Source: Roseiarcus sp050013915
GTDB taxonomy: Bacteria > Pseudomonadota > Alphaproteobacteria > Rhizobiales > Beijerinckiaceae
Assembly: GCA_050013915.1 (NCBI GenBank)
Contig: JBEKEI010000066.1
Location: forward strand, 1-22,508
Length of the DNA stretch: 22,508 bases
Reading direction: 5' to 3'
A model generated the notes under the pieces. It saw only the letters and a list, made by a program, of their open reading frames with translations. It searched no databases and was not told the origin of the DNA. Position 1 is the first letter of the stretch, and each line of letters begins with the position of its first letter. Positions 7,728 through 14,315 of the stretch are shown here, one piece after another. The position numbers and the translations under genes are program-made.

Positions 7728-9632
7728 TCACGTCTCCGGCGCCTGCCGCGCCAGGGCGGGAACGGCCGCCTCGGTCGGGCCGCACGCCTCCGGCGCCTCG
7801 ATGGCCCGTTCCACATGCGGCAGGCTCACGACCACCCGCTCGCCATTGTGATACCAGACCGAGGGGTGCTGGAAGATCACGTCGTTGCAGAACGGCTGCG
7901 TCGCCGAAGGCTTGACGACGATCTCGTAGGCGCGCGCATGCATGTCGTAGACACCGTCGCTGATCGCGAAGAATTTCTTGGGCGCCGAAGATGTGATGTA
8001 ACCCTCGCGAAATACGGAAATCGTCACGAAGTAGGCGCCCGGGCCGAGCAGCAAGGGGTCGGCGACGATCTCGATCTCGCCCTCGGACCCGTCGGCCGCC
8101 GACACGAGCAGGCCGTCGGTCCAAAACCGGTGTGTGCGAACGACGCCGTTCTGTTGGAATGCGGCGAGAATGGTGGGGCGCTCCGAAAAATCGGGCCGGT
8201 TGATCCGGTAGCGTAGCGCGATGCGCATGGCGGCGCCGACGGCGAAGTGCATCCGCTCGGCCTCGTCGGCGCCACGGAACCGCACATCGACGATTTCCAT
8301 CGCGCGCTGCCCGTGGCGGGCGTGCGATGCGCCCGCGGGCCGCGGCGCTGAAGCTTCGACGTCGCCCGGCGCCGCCCGCGCGTTGCGCCATCCACCCGCC
8401 GTCGCCTCGATGCGCCGGGCGAGCATCACCCCCCCATCGTGATCGAGCACGGCGAACTCGATGACCTGCCGCCGCCCGGCGAGATAACTCAGTTCGACCG
8501 ACAGGACGCCGGCGCGCGCGGCGGCGACCACGGCCGGACCCGTCAGCACGAGCGGCAATTTGCGGAAGATCGAGCCGTAGGCGAGCATGCGGCGCGCACG
8601 GACGCCCTCGATCGTCTCGAGCGCGCCCCAGTTCCCCTCGCGCCCGTCGAGCACCGGAACCGCGCCGCCGGCCGAGCCGTCGCCGGCGAGGTCGAGGGCG
8701 CCGACCCACTCGTCGCCGTCAAAAAAACAGACGGAGCGCAGAGCGATCTCGGGCGCCGACTCGTCGCCCGGGGCCAGCCGCAGATAGGCCGGCAGCGAAT
8801 CGGCCCGGCCCGCGCGGGCGTTGCGATTGACCTCGATCGCCGCGAGGCGCAGCGCGCGCAATCGCTGCTCTTCCTGGTCCCTGATCGACTCCTCGTAGGC
8901 GCGCAGCACGCTTTTGCCGGGCCCGTCCATCATGATCCGGCCGCGTTCGATCCAGATCAGGCGTTCGCAGAACATCGCGGCGGAGTAAAGATCATGGGTC
9001 ACCATCAGCAGGGTCGTGCCGTCGCGTTCACACAGTTCTTTCATGCGCTCGAAACTCTTCTTGGCGAAATAGGCGTCGCCTGAACCCAGCACCTCGTCGA
9101 TGACGAGGATGTCGGGCGAAACGACCGTCGCCGAAGAGAACATCAGACGCACGCCCATGCCCGCCGAATAGGTCTTGACCGGCTGGTCGATATATTCGTG
9201 GAGCTCGGAAAATTCGAGGATTTCGGCGAAGCGGCGGTCCGCCTCGGCGCCGACGACGCCGAGATGGGCGAGATAGGAATAGACGTTCTCCCGCCCGGTG
9301 AAATCGGGATGAAAGCCGGTCCCCAGCGACAGCAGCGCATGAATGTCGCCGTCGACGCGCAGCACCCCCGAGGTCGGCGTGACGACGCCGCAGATCATCT
9401 TCAACAACGTCGACTTGCCCGCGCCGTTGCGGCCAATGATCGCGACCTTCTCGCCGCGCCCCACCACGAACGACAGTCCCGAGACAGCCTCGTATTCCCG
9501 GTATTTGCCGGCGGGGCGCCAAAGCAGCCCGTACATGTCGAGAAACCGGTGGAGAGGCTTGCGATACAGGCGGTAGCGCTTGGTCAGGGCCTCGACCTGG
9601 ATGGCCGCCTCACTCGTAATCGATGAGGACAT
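7728..9632 (-). CDS. wzt: Polysaccharide ABC exporter, ATP-binding subunit with long C-terminal recognition region
   Basis: ATPase of an ABC exporter for O-antigen, capsule or a similar glycan. Residues 1-250 form the nucleotide-binding domain: Walker A GRNGAGKST at 67-75, signature YSAGMGVRLMFSSA at 155-168, Walker B ILVIDE at 175-180 and H-loop VTHD at 211-214. The glycan-exporter subfamily is supported by the segment FHPDFTGRENVY at 108-119. The C-terminal part (about 440-575) resembles the Wzt_C domain, a beta-sandwich that in other systems binds the end of the finished chain. At 634 residues the protein is much longer than usual (about 400-450). The extra length is a beta-rich region at about 290-430 and a Glu/Ala-rich tail. 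The ATG at 9632 lies inside the end of wzm (23 bp overlap), with AGG about 9 bases upstream. The long C-terminus suggests selective export of a modified chain end. Confidence 0.95.
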   Translation of the reverse strand: MSSSITSEAAIQVEALTKRYRLYRKPLHRFLDMYGLLWRPAGKYREYEAVSGLSFVVGRGEKVAIIGRNGAGKSTLLKMICGVVTPTSGVLRVDGDIHALLSLGTGFHPDFTGRENVYSYLAHLGVVGAEADRRFAEILEFSELHEYIDQPVKTYSAGMGVRLMFSSATVVSPDILVIDEVLGSGDAYFAKKSFERMKELCERDGTTLLMVTHDLYSAAMFCERLIWIERGRIMMDGPGKSVLRAYEESIRDQEEQRLRALRLAAIEVNRNARAGRADSLPAYLRLAPGDESAPEIALRSVCFFDGDEWVGALDLAGDGSAGGAVPVLDGREGNWGALETIEGVRARRMLAYGSIFRKLPLVLTGPAVVAAARAGVLSVELSYLAGRRQVIEFAVLDHDGGVMLARRIEATAGGWRNARAAPGDVEASAPRPAGASHARHGQRAMEIVDVRFRGADEAERMHFAVGAAMRIALRYRINRPDFSERPTILAAFQQNGVVRTHRFWTDGLLVSAADGSEGEIEIVADPLLLGPGAYFVTISVFREGYITSSAPKKFFAISDGVYDMHARAYEIVVKPSATQPFCNDVIFQHPSVWYHNGERVVVSLPHVERAIEAPEACGPTEAAVPALARQAPET

Positions 9633-10455
9633 TCTTGAACCTGGTGAAAAAGGCGATCCCGCCGATCAGCGACGCCAGCGACAGCGCGACGAAGACGACG
9701 GTCGTCAAGGCCGAGGGAAAGCGTCCGTAATAGAGACAGTCCCGGAACGCCTCGATCATGTAGGCGACCGGGTTGAGATAGACCAGGGGAATCACGAGGC
9801 CGCCGCCGAGCGTCTCCGGGACATAGCCGATCGGCGAGACAAACATCAGCAGGGTGAGAATCAGCCCGATGACGTAGCTGATGTCGGGAAGCGACACCGC
9901 GATCGCCGAAAGCACATAGACGATGCCGAGCAGAAAGGAGAATTGGAGCGCCAGGACGATCGGCAGCCAGAGAACGTGCCATGTCAGCGAGTGGTTCGCG
10001 GCGAGCAGGGCGAGCAGCACCGCGAGGCTCACGAGTTCGCCGACCATGCCGATCATGGCCGATCGGATCGGGATCAGTTCGATCGGCATCATGATGTTCT
10101 TGACGAGATGGATGTTCTGCTTGACCGATACGGTTCCGGTGCCGATCACCTCGAGAAGGCCGAGATAGGGCACCAATCCGCTGAAGATGAACAGCGCGTA
10201 GGAGAGGCCGCTGAGATTGGCCAAGCGGGCCGGAAAGATGACGAGGTAGATGATCAGATAGATGCCCAGCAGCATCGCCGGCAGGAGGACGATCCACAAT
10301 GGACCGAGCAGGGAGCCGGAATATTTCTTCCGCAGTTCGACCTTCGTCGTCGCCAGCAGCACCGCACGCCGCCGGACCGTGGTCCTGATGACCGCGAGCG
10401 TCGCGCTGGGACGTCGGAAGGCCCGGGTCACGACAGCGATGCCCCCGTTGATCAT
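9610..10455 (-). CDS. wzm: Polysaccharide ABC exporter, permease subunit
   Basis: A 281-residue integral membrane protein of the ABC-2 family that forms the channel with Wzt and moves lipid-linked glycan across the inner membrane. After a cytoplasmic N-terminus (VELRKKYSGSLLGPLWIVLLP, as in other Wzm proteins) there are about six hydrophobic segments: one near LLPAMLLGIYLIIYLVIF, then ALFIFSGLVPYLGLL, LAVLLALLAA, IVLALQFSFLLGIVYVLSAI, IGLILTLLMFVSPIGYV, and a last one near VVFVALSLASLIGGIAFF. The C-terminal motif YLNPVAYMIEAFRDCLYYG is typical. The start is the ATG whose A is the last base of the upstream stop codon (TGATG junction), indicating translational coupling. A TTG two codons earlier (10461) would extend it slightly. 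The 3' end overlaps wzt by 23 bp. Confidence 0.95.
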   Translation of the reverse strand: MINGGIAVVTRAFRRPSATLAVIRTTVRRRAVLLATTKVELRKKYSGSLLGPLWIVLLPAMLLGIYLIIYLVIFPARLANLSGLSYALFIFSGLVPYLGLLEVIGTGTVSVKQNIHLVKNIMMPIELIPIRSAMIGMVGELVSLAVLLALLAANHSLTWHVLWLPIVLALQFSFLLGIVYVLSAIAVSLPDISYVIGLILTLLMFVSPIGYVPETLGGGLVIPLVYLNPVAYMIEAFRDCLYYGRFPSALTTVVFVALSLASLIGGIAFFTRFKNVLIDYE

Positions 10456-11438
10456 CAGCAACTCAGAAACTGCGGCGAACCGAACGATTCGCAGTCGACA
10501 AGGTAGAGCGTTTCACGCGTCGCCGCATCGACGAACCAGACCTGCCGGCGATCGTACAGCGCGAGCGCGTAGAGATCCCCGCCGACCCGCACGGCGTCGT
10601 GCAGCCACTTCGACCCCGTCGCGATGCGGCGCAGCACGCGACCGCGCGAATCCGCGAACACCAGCGCGCCCAAACAGCTGTCGCAGAAATAGAATTCCTC
10701 GGCAGAGACCGCGCGCGCGCCATGGCATCCCACGAAGCCGCGCAGCAGCTCATGGTATCGGCGCTCACGGTCGAACCAGCCGATCGCGCCAGGAATGAGC
10801 GCGGAGGTCAGGATTCCCTCACGCCACGGCTGGGCCGAATTGACGTGGGTGAGTTGCGCGTCATTGGCTATGTAGTGGTCGACGACCGAATCCGCGCGGC
10901 CGAGCTTGTAATTGCGGCCATAGAGGCGCTCGGGCATCCGCAGCGCGTCGACGACGCGCAGGCGAGCCTCATCGACGACGAGAACGCTATCGCTTGCCGA
11001 ACACGAGACGAGCATGTGCCCCTGGGCGTCGGGCGCGATCGTGTGCCCGCCCGCCAGCCAGGGATCCTCGATTGTCGCGACGAGCGCGAGCCAGTCGTCG
11101 CAAATTTCGATCCGGTCGGCGCAGAGAATCCACAGGCGGCGCTGGTGCCAGACGGCGTGCTGGGGCTTGCCGCAGCGGGGACGCAATCGCGCGACGAGCC
11201 GCGGCGGATCGCGCCCGTCTCGCCCGATGTCATGGATGGTGACCTCGCCGCCGAAGGCCGCGAAGGTCCGCGCCGGCGCGAGCGATTCGAAGGAGTCGAG
11301 CGGCGGCAACCGGTCGGCGCGCGCGTAGCGGCGCTCCAGGAAGTTCAATTCGCATTGTTCGATTTGCAGGGGACGGTCGGAATGAACGACGCAGAGGTAG
11401 CGCCGATCGTCGCACAGCGCCTCGCGCGATTCAGCCAC
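10455..11438 (-). CDS. Beta-propeller-like protein of unknown function
   Basis: A 327-residue protein that I do not recognise as a named family. Its sequence cycles through about six units in which a His-containing strand precedes a run of the type 'LxVxD': HAVWHQRRLWILCADRIEI, GGHTIAPDAQGHMLVSC, SDSVLVVDEARLRVVDAL, CHGARAVSAEEFYFCD and LHDAVRVGGDLYALAL. This periodicity suggests a beta-propeller. There is no signal peptide or membrane segment, so it is probably cytoplasmic. It has several Cys residues (for example FYFCDSCLG) but no clear metal site. The start is a GTG with a well-placed GGAG four-base ribosome site. It begins 81 bp after the methyltransferase-heparinase fusion, and its stop overlaps the wzm start by one base. 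Its position before wzm/wzt suggests a role in assembly or export, but nothing in the sequence shows an enzymatic activity. Confidence 0.78.
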   Translation of the reverse strand: MAESREALCDDRRYLCVVHSDRPLQIEQCELNFLERRYARADRLPPLDSFESLAPARTFAAFGGEVTIHDIGRDGRDPPRLVARLRPRCGKPQHAVWHQRRLWILCADRIEICDDWLALVATIEDPWLAGGHTIAPDAQGHMLVSCSASDSVLVVDEARLRVVDALRMPERLYGRNYKLGRADSVVDHYIANDAQLTHVNSAQPWREGILTSALIPGAIGWFDRERRYHELLRGFVGCHGARAVSAEEFYFCDSCLGALVFADSRGRVLRRIATGSKWLHDAVRVGGDLYALALYDRRQVWFVDAATRETLYLVDCESFGSPQFLSC

Positions 11439-11444
11439 GAGCGG

Positions 11445-11448
11445 CTCC
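11445..11448 (-). promoter_or_regulatory. Ribosome binding site deciding a GTG start
   Basis: On the minus strand GGAG lies six bases before the GTG at 11438, which is ideal spacing. It supports this non-ATG start for the propeller-like protein. The site is within the 81 bp gap after the methyltransferase-heparinase fusion gene. Confidence 0.6.
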
Positions 11449-11519
11449 GTCGCCCACGGATTCCTCGGCCGTGGGGCGATCGGCGACGCCCGGACCGTGC
11501 CGACCGGGGCGCCCGCGCA

Positions 11520-14312
11520 TCAGCCCGGGCCCGCTTCGCCGATGACGAATCGCACCGTCAGCTCGCCGTTCAACGCGACGCGGCGGCTCAGGCCGATGGC
11601 CTTGGCGAGCGACCGCACGCCATAGGACGGCGAATTCCAGGCGTCCGCGACGCTCGCCTCCAGCCGCGGATCGTGCGTCAGCGTAAAGGTGCGCCGATCG
11701 CCCGCGGTCAGCCGCACGCGACCGGGTTCCTCCGGCACGGCCTCGATTCCCGGCGCCAGGTGGAAGCGCCATTGGAGGTCATGCGCACCCTCGCCCAGCA
11801 GGCGATCGTCGATCTCAAGCCGGCCGTCGGCGAGGTCGAACCTGAATTCGCGCTCATGGATCACCGGCTGCGGCAATCGCGCGTAGCCCTTGTGCCGGCC
11901 GTGATAGTGCGCCCGATCGCCCTCGCGCCCGAACAGCAGGTGTTCGGGATCGGCCGACTCGAACAGGCGAAAGATCCATTCGGGATTGAGTTCGTTCTGT
12001 TCGACGCCGTCGATCATCAGAGTGCTGTGGTAGGCGGTCCCGCGGAACAGGTTCCGGGCCGCGAAATCGGAGGTATAAACGAAACTCCCGGGATCGACGA
12101 CGATCGGCGCGCCGGCATGATGATATTCGAAGCCGAGCAGTTCGTTGTGCTTGTGGTTGCCGAAGCCGCGAGTGCCGACCGCACCGTTGGTCACGGCGAG
12201 ATAATTCCCGCCGCGCCGCGCGACGGCGACGCCGAATGCCGGGTAGAGCTCCGCGACGTCGGGCGGCGGCGCGGCGGGGCGGGCGGCTCCGGCGGGATCG
12301 AAGCCCCACCAGGCGGCCTCCCAAGGCGCCAGAGGTCCGGCGAACGCCAGCAGCCTGGGGCGATCGAGAACGAAGGCCGCTGGCGCGAGCAGGTGGCGCG
12401 CGTCCTGCCGATCCCAGCCGCCGAGATGGCTAAAGATGTGGAAACGCCCGTCGTCGGCGTCGCCGATGACCGGCATGCGGCCGTCGGGACGCGCGATCGC
12501 GAGCGAGAAGTCGACCATCCGCCCGAGCCTGACCGTGACGGCGGAGTCCAGCGGACGCCCTTGAAACTGCGCGAGCCGCGCCGAGGCGAGGAACAGCTCG
12601 GTGACCAGACGATGGTACGGGACAGAGGATTCGAAGTCCGTCCCCTCCTCGTGGACCTGGACGCCGATCTCGACGTCGAGCGCCGCGCGCGCCCATCGAT
12701 CCCAGCTCCGGCCGACGGCGAGATCGGCGAATTCGGCGGCGAGGAAATGCAGGCCGACGACATTGCTGAGATAGTGGTTGCTGGTGACCTCGTATTTGTC
12801 CTCGAGATTGGCGAAGATGAAATCGGCGTGGTCGTAGAGTGCGCCATGGGCACGGCGCCAGAAGTCTTCGTCTAGATCGGCGCAGTCGAGGACGAGCGCG
12901 AGCGCTAGGCACCAATTTGCCGCCCGGATCGCGACGTCCATCGCGCAGGTCCAGTTGATGCCGAGGCCGACCGGGTTGGCCTCCAGAAAATCGTCGAGTT
13001 GATCGGCGATCTCGCGCGCGAAGCGCGCCTCGCGCGAGAGCCGCCAGGCCTGAGCGAGGGTCATCCAATGCTGGCAGCGAGCGAGCTCCCAGGGATATTT
13101 GATGTCGGCGTCTCCCGGACGCATTTCGTACAGGCGCCATTCCTTGTGCGGCACGCCGGCGGGAAACCGCAAGCCGCGGACGGGATCGAGCCGCCAGTCG
13201 ATCGGACGATAGCCCGCGCGCGCCGGCCGGTCCGGGTCGTCCGGGACATAGGGGCCGCTGCCGAGCAGGTCGAAACCGTGGGTGATGAGAACCTCGGCCG
13301 CCGCCCGTGCTGCCGCGACCGCCGCCGGCTGCATCCGGCGCAGCGTTTCCAGATGCGCCGGCGCCGCCTCGACATAGTGGCGAGGCCCGGCGCGCCGGCG
13401 CGCGAGCCAGGTCGGGAAATCGATCCCGGCGGTCGCCAGCGCCGTCGCGAAGCCGCCCGCGCCCGGCGCGGGCGATCCCACGGACGCGCGCGAAGGCGCC
13501 TTGCGCGCCTTGACGATGAGGTTCCAGCCCATCAGGCGGCCGGCGAGATCGAGCGGCAGCCAGCCCAGGCCGCGCGGAAGTTCCGCACGGATCATCTGCC
13601 GCTTGCAGATTCGAATCTGCTCGAAGGCGCCGAACAGCCGGCGCAGCCGGCGCGCCGTATAGACCTTCACCAGCGGCCTCGACCCGTGCTCGGACAATTC
13701 CGCGTGGCGAGACATGATGTCGCCCATCGAGGCGACTTCGAGTTCGCCGCGGACGACGCCGAGCTCGGCGAACAGGTTGCGCCAGTAATGCAGGGAATTC
13801 TCGGCGTAGACCATGATGATGCAGCGGCCGCCCGGCTTCAGCACACGATGGATCTCCCGCACGGCGCGCGCCGCATTCGGCGTGTGATGGATAACGCCGT
13901 TGGAATAGACGAGATCGAAGCTTTCATCGGCATAGGGAATGTTCTCGACATCGCCTTGGCGGAAAGTCGATTCGAGGCCGCGCAGCTGGAAATTGCGTTC
14001 GGCGAGCTTCAGATGGCCGGCCGAGAGGTCAAGGTCGTGCATGACGCCGCCGTGCCGGGCGAATTGCGCGTGATCGGTTCCGACGCCTGCGCCAATCTCG
14101 AGGATCCGCTCGCCGGCATGCGCGGCGAATTCCATCACCCCGGCCATCCAGGGCGCATAGACCTCGTAGCGGTAGCGCTCGATCTCGAGGAACCATTCGA
14201 GCGTGTCGGGTGCAGCGGCTCTCACATAATGCGAACCGCAGGGATCGCGGTCCCACTGCCGCTGGACCTCGTCCTTGTAGGCGTCGCCGGTTTCGAGACT
14301 GACAGCGGACAT
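11520..14312 (-). CDS. SAM-dependent methyltransferase fused to heparinase II/III-like domain
   Basis: A 930-residue two-enzyme fusion. Residues about 20-270 are a class I methyltransferase: SAM-binding ILEIGAGVGTD near 70-80, DLDLS near 93, FDLVYSNGVIHH near 132-143 and VLKPGGRCIIMVYA near 157-170. An Ala/Pro/Gly-rich linker (about 271-295) joins it to a full heparinase II/III architecture: NWTCAMDVAIRAANW near 454-468, TSNHYLSNVVGLHF near 511-524, FESSVPYHR near 561-569, and in the C-terminal beta domain GNHKHNELLGFEY near 719-731 and DPGSFVYT near 741-748. The usual HxHxD stretch reads HKHNE here. There is no signal peptide, and a SAM enzyme needs the cytoplasm, so the lyase-like half should act there too. 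The ATG lies 3 bp after the preceding glycosyltransferase stop. One uninterrupted frame with all motifs argues against an assembly artefact. A role in capping or trimming the chain before export is inference. Confidence 0.92.
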   Translation of the reverse strand: MSAVSLETGDAYKDEVQRQWDRDPCGSHYVRAAAPDTLEWFLEIERYRYEVYAPWMAGVMEFAAHAGERILEIGAGVGTDHAQFARHGGVMHDLDLSAGHLKLAERNFQLRGLESTFRQGDVENIPYADESFDLVYSNGVIHHTPNAARAVREIHRVLKPGGRCIIMVYAENSLHYWRNLFAELGVVRGELEVASMGDIMSRHAELSEHGSRPLVKVYTARRLRRLFGAFEQIRICKRQMIRAELPRGLGWLPLDLAGRLMGWNLIVKARKAPSRASVGSPAPGAGGFATALATAGIDFPTWLARRRAGPRHYVEAAPAHLETLRRMQPAAVAAARAAAEVLITHGFDLLGSGPYVPDDPDRPARAGYRPIDWRLDPVRGLRFPAGVPHKEWRLYEMRPGDADIKYPWELARCQHWMTLAQAWRLSREARFAREIADQLDDFLEANPVGLGINWTCAMDVAIRAANWCLALALVLDCADLDEDFWRRAHGALYDHADFIFANLEDKYEVTSNHYLSNVVGLHFLAAEFADLAVGRSWDRWARAALDVEIGVQVHEEGTDFESSVPYHRLVTELFLASARLAQFQGRPLDSAVTVRLGRMVDFSLAIARPDGRMPVIGDADDGRFHIFSHLGGWDRQDARHLLAPAAFVLDRPRLLAFAGPLAPWEAAWWGFDPAGAARPAAPPPDVAELYPAFGVAVARRGGNYLAVTNGAVGTRGFGNHKHNELLGFEYHHAGAPIVVDPGSFVYTSDFAARNLFRGTAYHSTLMIDGVEQNELNPEWIFRLFESADPEHLLFGREGDRAHYHGRHKGYARLPQPVIHEREFRFDLADGRLEIDDRLLGEGAHDLQWRFHLAPGIEAVPEEPGRVRLTAGDRRTFTLTHDPRLEASVADAWNSPSYGVRSLAKAIGLSRRVALNGELTVRFVIGEAGPG

Positions 14313-14315
14313 GGC

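Noticed and set aside
10599..12875. Plus-strand open frame of 758 codons.
   Set aside because: It runs opposite the propeller-like gene and the heparinase half of the fusion. The product is Arg/Ala/Glu-rich without motifs, as expected for an antisense frame in GC-rich DNA.
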